Shown here: one piece after another, positions 1-6,233 of the stretch
How the letters are laid out: each line of letters opens with the position of its first letter
Position numbering within the stretch: position 1 is the first letter of the stretch
Assembly (NCBI GenBank): GCA_050949165.1
Contig: JBMNFF010000019.1
Location: forward strand, 1-11,260
Length of the DNA stretch: 11,260 bases
Source: DAIOXA01 sp050949165
Lineage (GTDB): Bacteria; Bacillota; Proteinivoracia; UBA4975
Direction of reading: 5' to 3'
Notes under the pieces: generated by a model
Seen by the model: the letters and a program-made list of their open reading frames with translations, nothing else
What the model was told of the DNA's origin: nothing
Databases searched by the model: none
Translations under genes and position numbers: made by a program

Positions 1-847
1 GGGCGCCCTGAATGGAGAAGAGCTCCTCCCCCTTCACCCCCAACTGGGGCAAAGATGAAAGCAGCGCCCAGGTGTAGGGATGACGCGGGTCATAGAAGAT
101 CTCAGCGCAGTTGCCGACTTCCACAATGTCCCCGGCATACATCACGGCAACCCGGTCGGCGACATTGGCTACGACCCCCAGGTCATGGGTGATATAGATC
201 GTCGTCAGCTGGTACTTCTTCTTGAGCTCCTTGATGAGGTTCAGGACCTGGGCCTGGATGGTTACGTCCAGGGCGGTGGTGGGCTCGTCGCAGATGATCA
301 CTTTGGGGTTGCAGGCCATGGCGATGGCGATTACCACCCGCTGGCGCATGCCCCCGGAAAATTCATGGGGATACTGCTTAAAGCGCCGCTCTGGTTGGGG
401 AATGCCCACATCGTCCAGAAGCTCTATCGCCTTTTGCCTGGCTGCGGCGCCGGTCAGGCCCTGATGCCGCTTCAAGGGTTCACAGAGCTGATAACCGACG
501 GTGCGAAGTGGATTCAGGGATGTCATTGGGTCCTGCATGACCATGGCGATCTCCCGGCCCCGGATGCGCAACCATTCTTCCTCGGTTTTATAGGTGGTCA
601 GATCGACGCCATTGGAGTCGAAGCCGGTGTACACTATGGAACCAGAATCGACCCAGCCATTCTTGTCCAGGAGGCCGATGAAGTTTTTGACCAGCACCGA
701 CTTGCCAGAGCCGGATTCACCCACAATTGCGAGGCTTTCTCCCCGGTACAGGTCTATAGACACTCCCCGCAGGGCATGGAGCACCTGACCCCGCAAGGAG
801 AACTTTACATGGAGATCCTTGACCGATAGAATTGGATCCTTTTGCAT
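1..847 (-). CDS. oppD: Oligopeptide/dipeptide ABC transporter ATP-binding protein, OppD/DppD type (3' end cut by window edge)
   Basis: Cytoplasmic ATPase subunit that powers peptide import through the OppBC channel, normally as a heterodimer with OppF. Translating the minus strand from the ATG at 847 gives 282 complete codons with no stop before the window edge. Visible motifs: Walker A GESGSGKS (residues 43-50), Q-loop MQDPMTSLNP (Q105), ABC signature FSGGMRQR (163-170), Walker B VIICDEP (183-189) and the switch histidine in YITHDLG (H221). The text around residues 252-262 (YDPRHPYTWALL) is typical of the start of the C-terminal oligopeptide/dipeptide domain, so roughly 40-50 residues are missing if it has the usual length of about 330. 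A GGAGG site precedes the ATG, and only 12 bases separate it from the oppC stop, so it is translated as the fourth gene of the operon. An oppF gene would be expected just outside the window. Whether the cargo is oligo- or dipeptide cannot be read from the ATPase. Confidence 0.95.
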   Translation of the reverse strand, partial: MQKDPILSVKDLHVKFSLRGQVLHALRGVSIDLYRGESLAIVGESGSGKSVLVKNFIGLLDKNGWVDSGSIVYTGFDSNGVDLTTYKTEEEWLRIRGREIAMVMQDPMTSLNPLRTVGYQLCEPLKRHQGLTGAAARQKAIELLDDVGIPQPERRFKQYPHEFSGGMRQRVVIAIAMACNPKVIICDEPTTALDVTIQAQVLNLIKELKKKYQLTTIYITHDLGVVANVADRVAVMYAGDIVEVGNCAEIFYDPRHPYTWALLSSLPQLGVKGEELFSIQGA

Positions 848-859
848 ATCCGCCCTCCT

Positions 860-1954
860 CTACACGTGGTTTTTGGGGTCAGCGGCATCGGAAAAGGCGT
901 TGCCGATTAGGTAGAAGGATATTGTAACCATGGACAGGACCAACGCCGGGGCGATGAGTTGGAAACGCAGGGCGGGCACTGTCATCACCATGCGCCCTTC
1001 GTTGATAAGGTTGCCCAGGGAAGGAATGGTGATGGGAAGGCCCAGGCCGATATAGGTGAGGAAGACCTCGTTGCCGATGGCCAGTGGTATGGACAGAGCC
1101 ATGCGCAGCATGACCACCGAAACCATCTGGGGCAGCAGATTCTTGAAGATAATCCTCCACACCGGAGTGCCCAGGCAGCGGGAGGCCAGGTTATAATCCC
1201 GGTCCCTGATGATAACGGTCTGGTTGCGGATGAAGCGGGCCAGAGCCAACCAGCCCGTGGCAGCCATGGCCACAATCATGGTGGTCATGCCCGGACGCAT
1301 GACATAGGAGATCAGAATCAGGATGATGGTTTGGGGAATATTGCTGAAGATGTTATACAACTCGGTAAAGAAGATGTCCAGTTTGCGCACATACCCCCAG
1401 ACCAAGCCCATGACCAAGCCCAACACGGCGTCAGCCACGGCTACGGTAAAGCCGATATTCAGGGAAGTGCGAGTGCCGCTCCAGATGCGTGCCCAAAGGT
1501 CTTGGCCGATGGAGTTGGTCCCCAGCCAGAACTGCTTACCGGGAGGCACGTTGATGTACTGCATGCCAGTCTCGGGATTGTTGTTTATTTGGTTTGGCGG
1601 GTACTGCCCGGGAAGGTGGGGCTGGATGAAGGTAAAGACCACAATGGAGGTCAAGAGAATCAGAAGAAAGACAGCGAATCTGTTCCGCATGAACATGCGC
1701 AGGGTGCTGCCCCAATAAGAATAATTGGAAAATCCGGTCCTCTCGGCGCCAGCTTTATTGAAGCTCACCTTCTGAAAGCTGGAGGGACTTAGGGATTGCA
1801 CCTGTTCGGGGGTGAGATCATCCTGCTCCCTGAGTTCCTGGGGCTCATCGATTAGCTCTTGGATCTCCTGGATGCGCTTCATGGTTTCGGCGCTGTACTG
1901 GGTGACTTTTTTTGCCAGCTTTTCGCTTTTCCTGTCCCGCAGGGACGACCTCAT
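860..1954 (-). CDS. oppC: Peptide ABC transporter permease, OppC/DppC type, with long N-terminal extension
   Basis: Second channel-forming membrane subunit of the peptide importer, 364 residues. The first transmembrane helix lies near residues 92-112 and is followed by an extracellular loop (LPGQYPPNQ...), including GTNSIGQDLWARIWSGTRTSL at about 145-164, a hallmark of the OppC/DppC family. The EAA loop that docks the ATPase is seen around residues 257-275 (ASRCLGTPVWRIIFKNLLP). Further helices lie near 167-190, 205-220, 223-240, 278-305 and 333-352. The family is usually about 300 residues; the excess is an N-terminal charged segment of about 85 residues before helix 1. The ATG overlaps the oppB stop in an ATGA (1951-1954), indicating translational coupling, and a GGAGGG site lies just upstream. 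It ends in TAG. Confidence 0.95.
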   Translation of the reverse strand: MRSSLRDRKSEKLAKKVTQYSAETMKRIQEIQELIDEPQELREQDDLTPEQVQSLSPSSFQKVSFNKAGAERTGFSNYSYWGSTLRMFMRNRFAVFLLILLTSIVVFTFIQPHLPGQYPPNQINNNPETGMQYINVPPGKQFWLGTNSIGQDLWARIWSGTRTSLNIGFTVAVADAVLGLVMGLVWGYVRKLDIFFTELYNIFSNIPQTIILILISYVMRPGMTTMIVAMAATGWLALARFIRNQTVIIRDRDYNLASRCLGTPVWRIIFKNLLPQMVSVVMLRMALSIPLAIGNEVFLTYIGLGLPITIPSLGNLINEGRMVMTVPALRFQLIAPALVLSMVTISFYLIGNAFSDAADPKNHV

Positions 1955-2892
1955 CGCGCTCCCTCCTTCTTGCTCAGACTTATGCGGGGATCGACAATTC
2001 CCATGAGCAGGTCTCCAAAGAGAAGGCCCAAGATGCTCACTGCGGCAAAGATTACAACCAGCGCCTGCACCATGGGGTTATCCTGCCGCTTAATGGCATC
2101 CACCAAGAGCCCGCCCATACCGGGAATTGAGTAGAGGGATTCCACATAGATGGAACCGGACAGGGTGGCCAAGAGGGAGGTTGGAATCAGTTGCACCAGG
2201 GGCACGATGGCGTTGCGGAAGATATGCTTGAACCAAATGGTGGAACCGGGCATTCCCTTGGCCCGAGCCAGGAGGATATAATCGCGATTGGACTCATCCA
2301 CCATGTACCGCCGCATCCAGAGGGCGTAGTTGGAAATGGTGGGAAGCCCCAGGGTCAGCACCGGCAACACCCAGGTCCGAGGGTTATGGGAGCTATAGAG
2401 CATGGGAATTTTAAAGATACTGGTAAAGACCAGCTGGATGATGAGATAGGTCACCGCCAGGGGGACCGACTGCATGAGGACAATGTACACCGTCCCCAGC
2501 TTGTCCAGAATCTTTCCCTTTCGCCACGCCATCAGAGCCCCCAATAACAGGCCCAGAGGCAGGGACATGAGCATGGCGGTACCGCCGAAGGCCAGGGAAA
2601 GGGGCGCCTTGGCTGCAAACAACTTGACAATGGGATAGTTTACCCGGTAGCGGGCGGACAGACCCAGATCCCCCTTGAGGAGGGTCTTGTAAAAACGGGC
2701 CAACTGAACGGTGATGGGATCATTGAGCCCCATATTTTCCAGGGCGTTGTGAATGGCTTCGGGGGTCATGTTATCATAATCGGGAAAATACCCCTCAATA
2801 GGCATCTGCCTGAGGAGGATGAAGACAACGGTTATAATTATGAAAAGGGAAATCATGGAGCGAGCCATTCGACTAAATGAGTATTTGAGCAT
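1951..2892 (-). CDS. oppB: Peptide ABC transporter permease, OppB/DppB type
   Basis: First channel-forming membrane subunit of the peptide importer, 313 residues from the ATG at 2892. Helix 1 is near residues 8-28 (RSMISLFIIITVVFILL), followed by a loop with the family text PITVQLARFYKTLLKGDLG. The EAA loop is visible as ARAKGMPGSTIWFKHIFRNA, followed by the family-typical SGSIYVESLYSIPGMGGLLVDA-like stretch near the C-terminus. An in-frame ATG also occurs at 2898, but the GAGGGGAG ribosome site (2899-2906) abuts it directly. The site is six bases from the ATG at 2892, so the latter is preferred. It follows oppA after about 120 bases holding two hairpins, and overlaps oppC by four bases. Confidence 0.94.
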   Translation of the reverse strand: MLKYSFSRMARSMISLFIIITVVFILLRQMPIEGYFPDYDNMTPEAIHNALENMGLNDPITVQLARFYKTLLKGDLGLSARYRVNYPIVKLFAAKAPLSLAFGGTAMLMSLPLGLLLGALMAWRKGKILDKLGTVYIVLMQSVPLAVTYLIIQLVFTSIFKIPMLYSSHNPRTWVLPVLTLGLPTISNYALWMRRYMVDESNRDYILLARAKGMPGSTIWFKHIFRNAIVPLVQLIPTSLLATLSGSIYVESLYSIPGMGGLLVDAIKRQDNPMVQALVVIFAAVSILGLLFGDLLMGIVDPRISLSKKEGAR

Positions 2893-2898
2893 CGGCAT

Positions 2899-2906
2899 CT
2901 CCCCTC
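2899..2906 (-). promoter_or_regulatory. Ribosome binding site deciding the oppB start
   Basis: On the minus strand this reads GAGGGGAG. Spacing is zero to the ATG at 2898 and six bases to the ATG at 2892, so the second ATG is the workable start. Confidence 0.7.
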
Positions 2907-2921
2907 ATATTTGGAATGGAA

Positions 2922-2945
2922 ATGCGGTTCTGTGCAGAACCGCAT
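2922..2945 (-). repeat. Intercistronic hairpin A between oppA and oppB
   Basis: Perfect 11-bp inverted repeat: ATGCGGTTCTG (2922-2932) and CAGAACCGCAT (2935-2945) with two bases between, so in RNA the top pairs open into a small loop. No run of T follows in the direction of transcription, so it is not a standard terminator. Together with hairpin B it may act as a leaky attenuator or protect the 3' end of oppA mRNA, giving more receptor than permease. Confidence 0.8.
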
Positions 2946-2966
2946 CCCAAGAGCCAAATTGTTCCA

Positions 2967-3003
2967 TCCTTAGCCCTTTGCTCCGAGAGCAAAGGGCTAA
3001 GGA
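2967..3003 (-). repeat. Intercistronic hairpin B just after the oppA stop
   Basis: Perfect 17-bp inverted repeat (2967-2983 against 2987-3003) with a three-base loop CGA, starting nine bases after the oppA stop codon in the transcribed direction. The arms contain TTAGCCCTTTGCTC and its complement. No U-tract follows. The position behind a binding-protein gene and ahead of the permease genes is the classic location for a hairpin that stabilises the upstream message or partly stops transcription. Confidence 0.85.
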
Positions 3004-3011
3004 ACAGCTCC

Positions 3012-4829
3012 TTAGTTGGTGACCTTTTCCTTCCAGTCTTCGTAGGAAGCCAGGAATTCTTCAGTAGTTACCGGCTCTTCCCGAAGGCGGGCGCCCTTGA
3101 GACTCTTAGAATGACCGGCCATGGGAGACCATTTCAAGTCGAAGGTGTTAATCCGGCGAACCATGTACGAATAGGTATCGCAGGAGAAGGGGATGGTCAG
3201 GGCATGGTTGATCAGGAAGGCCTCGGCCTCGGCAAGGGCGGCGTAGCGCTCGGAGGTTTCGATTATTGCATTGGCTTCAGCGCACAGGCGGTAGTACTCT
3301 TCGCGAATTGCAATGGTCTCCTCGCCATCGGCCCTGTCCAGGAAGGTCCAGTTATTGCCCTTGGCAAAGGCGACCTGCCAACCTGAGGGGTCGGCAACGG
3401 AGTTGGAGTTATTGAGCTTCATCAAGCAGTATTTGCCCGAGCGGCGCACGGCATCCAAGAAACCGGTGGAGGGGCCTGCCTGGATGATGCACTCGATATA
3501 ATCCTTGCCCAAGGTGTTTTCCAGGTCCTGGGCAACCATCATGACTTCCTTATCCCAGTCAATGATGGCAGGGTTATAGGGCATGAGGACTTTTATGGGG
3601 AAGGTCGCTCCAGCTGCAGTGAGTTCTTCAATTGCCTTATCCCTGAATTCCAGGGCCTTGTCCTTCTGGGGGAAGGTGCGGGCAGTAATCTCGGCCAGGG
3701 AACCGATATTGACAAAGTCGACATCGCCATCCTTATAGGCCGTTGCCGGGGTAATGGTATTGCTGATGAAAATGTCCGGGTTGTAGGGGTCCTGGGCGGA
3801 CTTGGCCCGAAGCTTATCCAGGGCCCAGTAGATGGACTGGCGGAAGTTCTCGTTATTTACAGCCAGCTTCCAGTTGTCGGGCTCGTATTCCTCATCAAAC
3901 TGAGGATCGTAGTTAAAGCCATAATAGTACATGTAGGAAATATCTGGGGGGCTGGGGGTGACGATATCCTTGGTGTCCGCTCTCTCCATCCAGCTGGAGA
4001 GGATGGCTGTACTGATATCGGCTTCGTCGACCTCGCCCCGGAGGAACATTTCCGGCGCCAGGGTAATGGCTTCAGCATTGTAGATTTCCACGTACTTGTC
4101 GATAAAAACCTGTTCCTTGTCCCAGTAGTGGGGATTCCTGGTGTAGACCCGCTCTTCCTGGGGAGCGTACTTGCTGAGATAGTAGGGGCCGTTAAAGAGC
4201 ATGGACTCATTGTCCAGAGCAAAATTGGGACCCAGTTCTTCCAATTGCTTGTGGTAGGCCGGATAGTGGCCGTTCCTGGTCAGGGAATGAATGAAGTAGG
4301 GGATGGGGCGTTCCAAAGTATACTCAATGGTCTTGTCATCCAAAGCCTTGATGCCCACCAGACTGAAGTCGGTAATCTCCCCGCTGACATAGGCAGTGGC
4401 ATTGAGAACCAAATCCTGCCATACCCGGGTATTCGCGCTGCTGTTGGCGGGGTTGAGGACGTACTCGGCGGCTACCAGCCAGTCCTGGGCGGTAATATCG
4501 GCAACCACTTCGCCCTTATTGTTCACCCACTTGAGTCCATCCTTGAGGGTAAAGGTCCAAACGGTATAATCGTCGTTTACGGTATAGTCCTTTGCCAGGG
4601 ACATGACCACATTGCCGTAGCGGTCATATTCCACCAGGGTATCGATGACGTTCTCCGAAACCCGGGTGTCGTTTACTGTACCCGAAGTCAGATAATTCAA
4701 GGTGCTGGCTTCGGCAGAATATACCCTGCGATAGACTGCGCTTTCTTCGGCGCCGCCGCCACCGCACCCAGCCAGCATCGCTGCTGCCAGGATAATGCAG
4801 AGCAGCAAGGATAGTGATTTTTTTAACAT
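3012..4829 (-). CDS. oppA: Peptide ABC transporter substrate-binding lipoprotein, OppA/DppA type
   Basis: Extracellular receptor, anchored to the membrane by lipid, that captures peptides and delivers them to OppBC; 605 residues, a usual length for SBP family 5. The N-terminus MLKKSLSLLLCIILAAAMLAG is a lipoprotein signal with lipobox LAGC (Cys22), followed by a glycine-rich linker. Family text visible in order includes a NYLTSGT region near residue 46, YTVWTFTLKDGLKWVNNKGE (about 89-108), a TAQDWLVAAEYVLNP region, LFNGPYYLSKYAPQEE and TRNPHYWDKE. The start is fixed by AGGAGG (4837-4842) seven bases before the ATG. It is the first gene of the oppABCD operon. Its leader carries three tandem hairpins (4862-4980), and two more follow its stop. 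The exact ligand cannot be deduced; other SBP_5 ligands (nickel, glycosides) are possible but less likely with this operon. Confidence 0.95.
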   Translation of the reverse strand: MLKKSLSLLLCIILAAAMLAGCGGGGAEESAVYRRVYSAEASTLNYLTSGTVNDTRVSENVIDTLVEYDRYGNVVMSLAKDYTVNDDYTVWTFTLKDGLKWVNNKGEVVADITAQDWLVAAEYVLNPANSSANTRVWQDLVLNATAYVSGEITDFSLVGIKALDDKTIEYTLERPIPYFIHSLTRNGHYPAYHKQLEELGPNFALDNESMLFNGPYYLSKYAPQEERVYTRNPHYWDKEQVFIDKYVEIYNAEAITLAPEMFLRGEVDEADISTAILSSWMERADTKDIVTPSPPDISYMYYYGFNYDPQFDEEYEPDNWKLAVNNENFRQSIYWALDKLRAKSAQDPYNPDIFISNTITPATAYKDGDVDFVNIGSLAEITARTFPQKDKALEFRDKAIEELTAAGATFPIKVLMPYNPAIIDWDKEVMMVAQDLENTLGKDYIECIIQAGPSTGFLDAVRRSGKYCLMKLNNSNSVADPSGWQVAFAKGNNWTFLDRADGEETIAIREEYYRLCAEANAIIETSERYAALAEAEAFLINHALTIPFSCDTYSYMVRRINTFDLKWSPMAGHSKSLKGARLREEPVTTEEFLASYEDWKEKVTN

Positions 4830-4861
4830 TTCTGGTCCTCCTATCTGGAATTAGACATTGC

Positions 4862-4898
4862 CAGGTTACCACCGGGGCCCCAAACCGAGGGTAACCTG
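4862..4898 (-). promoter_or_regulatory. Stem-loop in the oppA 5' leader
   Basis: Perfect 9-bp inverted repeat CAGGTTACC (4862-4870) and GGTAACCTG (4890-4898) with a GC-rich 19-base loop that can add three inner pairs (CGG/CCG). It ends about 20 bases upstream of the oppA ribosome site and abuts the repeat at 4900-4927. No U-tract follows, so it is more likely an mRNA structure or protein-binding element than a terminator. Confidence 0.55.
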
Positions 4899-4899
4899 C

Positions 4900-4927
4900 C
4901 GCCTGCCCTCGGGCAGACGGATAAATA
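4900..4927 (-). repeat. 28-base direct repeat, copy 1, with internal hairpin (oppA leader)
   Basis: Identical over 28 bases to 4961-4988. It contains the perfect palindrome CTGCCC-TC-GGGCAG. On the minus strand the stem extends to nine pairs through one G-U wobble (CGTCTGCCC / GGGCAGGCG). The AT end (ATAAATA on the plus strand) lies 5' of the hairpin in the oppA direction. Confidence 0.8.
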
Positions 4928-4960
4928 TACATTCGACAAAGATAATATAATTCCTTCTTT

Positions 4961-4988
4961 CGCCTGCCCTCGGGCAGACGGATAAATA
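4961..4988 (-). repeat. 28-base direct repeat, copy 2, with internal hairpin (oppA leader)
   Basis: Exact second copy of 4900-4927, same orientation, 61 bases apart (about six helical turns). The sequence between the copies is AT-rich. The identity and spacing suit either two operator sites on one face of the helix or a tandem RNA hairpin element. Confidence 0.8.
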
Positions 4989-5094
4989 GATTGACCGGAC
5001 TCACCACCAGTGCCAAATTGCATTGGCTTTTTATAACTGGGTCTGCTAACATAACATGCAAAAGGCATGCCAGCCAAAATGTAAGGGTGTTGGG

Positions 5095-5189
5095 GTCAGA
5101 GCTATTCGCGATTACGAACAGTAATAATTTCCCCTTCCCCTTATCCCCCAGGTCTGACTGTAAAAATGGCAAATTCCACAATCGCGAAC
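5095..5189. repeat. Degenerate inverted/direct repeat cluster (possible mobile-element remnant)
   Basis: Contains GTCAGA (5095-5100) against TCTGAC (5153-5158), and ATTCGCGATT (5104-5113) against AATCGCGAAC (5180-5189), nine of ten bases complementary. CGAACAG occurs directly repeated (5115-5121 and 5185-5191). The GGTGTTGGGGTCAG style of sequence is often seen flanking IS200-like Y1 transposase (REP-associated) loci, but no transposase is present here. Confidence 0.35.
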
Positions 5190-5301
5190 AGGCAATCCCC
5201 GATAAGGAACGCAAATTCTCCCCTCCTTCCCGAATCCCTGGGCAGACTATTTCTTCTCTGTATCCGTCTATAGGATGCAAGTAAGATTTGGGAGGCGATA
5301 T

Positions 5302-6111
5302 ATGATGCGCAAACCGGCAATTCTGGCCTTGCTCCTGGCCTTTTCCCTGGCAGGCACAGGCTGCGGCATAATCTTTGTGGGCGACGGCTGGAACTACACC
5401 AATTACATCGGGGACTGGAGTGGAACCTATGACTTCGCCGCCGGCGACCTGGTGGTGGAGGGAACCAACGGCTCCATCACAATTTTGGCCTGGGATGAGG
5501 AAGCGGTCCGGGCCGAAGCCAGGTACACGGCAAAAACTGCCGACTACCTGTTTTCCCCCGCAGTGGTGGAAGAGGACGGCCTCCTCTCCCTGAGCCCGCC
5601 CCGGGACCGGGATCTGAGCGGGGTGTCCTGGACCCTTCAGGTCCCCCGGGGCCTGAACATCGCTGTCCGCACCAGCAACGGCCGCATCAGCATCCTGGGT
5701 GAAGGCTTTGGGGCAGTAACCGCCGACACCAGCAATGGCAGGGTACTCTTGGAGGGCTCCGGCCAGGGCCAGCTGGTGGTCAACACCAGCAACGGCAGCG
5801 TGGACATCGCCAACTGGACGGGAGAAATGGATATCACCACCAGCAATGGCTCCATCACCGCCCATCTGGGCAAGATCGAAGCAGGTCGGTACAGCCTCAC
5901 CACCAGCAACGGCTCCATCCGGGCCTTTCTGGAGGAGGATTCGGCCTTTGAGCTCAGCGCCAGCACCAGCAATGGCCGCATCCGTACCGAACTGGAGGGC
6001 GATTGGTCCCAGGACATTTCCGGAACCAGTTACCGTGGCGCCTATAACGGCGGCGGCGCCAGCCTGACCCTCCGTACCAGCAATGCGAATATTTGGCTAC
6101 ATAGGCCATAG
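5302..6111 (+). CDS. DUF4097-like beta-repeat protein, probable lipoprotein
   Basis: Exported protein of 269 residues with no known enzymatic role. The start at 5302 is set by GGGAGG (5290-5295) six bases upstream; the ATG at 5305 is also possible, and an upstream in-frame ATG at 5275 lacks a site. The N-terminus (MMRKPAILALLLAFSLAGTG) is a signal peptide ending at Cys21; the lipobox GTGC is weaker than usual because position -3 is Gly. The mature part is nearly all beta strand and carries TNGSI at 55-59, then TSN motifs at residues 124, 143, 162, 180, 201, 222 and 259, mostly TSNG[RS][IV] and spaced 18-21 apart. This ladder is typical of DUF4097/putative adhesin beta-repeat proteins that stack strands into a solenoid. 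No catalytic motif is seen. A terminator follows, so it looks monocistronic. Role in the envelope is inference. Confidence 0.88.
   Translation: MMRKPAILALLLAFSLAGTGCGIIFVGDGWNYTNYIGDWSGTYDFAAGDLVVEGTNGSITILAWDEEAVRAEARYTAKTADYLFSPAVVEEDGLLSLSPPRDRDLSGVSWTLQVPRGLNIAVRTSNGRISILGEGFGAVTADTSNGRVLLEGSGQGQLVVNTSNGSVDIANWTGEMDITTSNGSITAHLGKIEAGRYSLTTSNGSIRAFLEEDSAFELSASTSNGRIRTELEGDWSQDISGTSYRGAYNGGGASLTLRTSNANIWLHRP
5671..6087 (+). repeat. Coding repeats encoding the TSNG ladder
   Basis: The unit ACCAGCAA(C/T)GG recurs at about 5671, 5728, 5785, 5839, 5902 and 5965, and as ACCAGCAATG at 6076, in frame within the DUF4097 gene. DNA identity is limited to the motif core, so this is protein-level repetition rather than recent tandem duplication. 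Confidence 0.85.
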
Positions 6112-6114
6112 ACC

Positions 6115-6148
6115 CGCAGACGGGCGGCAATTCCGCCCCGTTTTTTTT
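6115..6148 (+). terminator. Rho-independent terminator after the DUF4097 gene
   Basis: Stem GGGCGG (6122-6127), loop CAATT, stem CCGCCC (6133-6138), extendable by C-G and A-T around one extra C, followed by eight T (6141-6148). It starts a few bases after the TAG stop. Confidence 0.9.
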
Positions 6149-6220
6149 GCATTTTTATTGGGCGGGGACAGGGATTTTGCTGTAGCACAGAGAAGAAGTA
6201 AGGGCAAATTCACGATAATT

Positions 6221-6225
6221 GGAGG
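6221..6225 (+). promoter_or_regulatory. Ribosome binding site deciding a GTG start
   Basis: GGAGG lies eight bases before the GTG at 6234. A TTG at 6219 overlaps this site, and an ATG at 6232 is followed at once by TGA, so GTG is the only sensible start. Between the preceding terminator and this site (6149-6220) I see no clear -35/-10 pair, although GATAAT occurs at 6214-6219. Confidence 0.75.
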
Positions 6226-6233
6226 CTGGCAAT

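Larger units (their letters stand above)
4830..5301. other. Divergent intergenic region between oppA and the DUF4097 gene
   Basis: A 472-base gap between two genes pointing away from each other, so it must hold both promoters. The oppA-proximal part (4862-4988) contains a 9-bp stem-loop and two identical 28-base repeats. The middle (about 5090-5190) contains degenerate inverted and direct repeats. Short open frames on both strands here have no ribosome site or protein-like composition. I could not find a convincing -35/-10 pair for either gene, although AT-rich TATATT-like stretches occur on the minus strand near 4923-4928 and 4941-4952. Confidence 0.7.

Noticed and set aside
80..829. Long plus-strand open frame (249 codons) and shorter ones across 1-850
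   Set aside because: It is the antisense of oppD, whose minus-strand translation shows every ABC ATPase motif; the plus-strand protein has no recognisable features.
4900..4988. Two repeats as a CRISPR array
   Set aside because: Only two units with one 33-base interval that is low-complexity AT-rich, no further units and no cas genes; each unit carries its own hairpin in a gene leader.
5012..5031. GCCAA/TTGGC stem followed by five T as a plus-strand terminator
   Set aside because: Stem of only five mostly weak pairs, and no plus-strand gene lies upstream for it to terminate.
4991..5284. Plus-strand 97-codon frame in the oppA-DUF4097 gap
   Set aside because: No ribosome site, and it runs across the repeat cluster; the translated sequence has no protein-like domain or signal.
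4624..5865. Minus-strand open frame of 413 codons spanning the intergenic region
   Set aside because: It overlaps the 5' part of oppA in another frame and is antisense to the DUF4097 gene. Its composition is proline/glycine-rich and shadow-like, and the repeated IYPSARGQA comes from the noncoding 28-base repeats.
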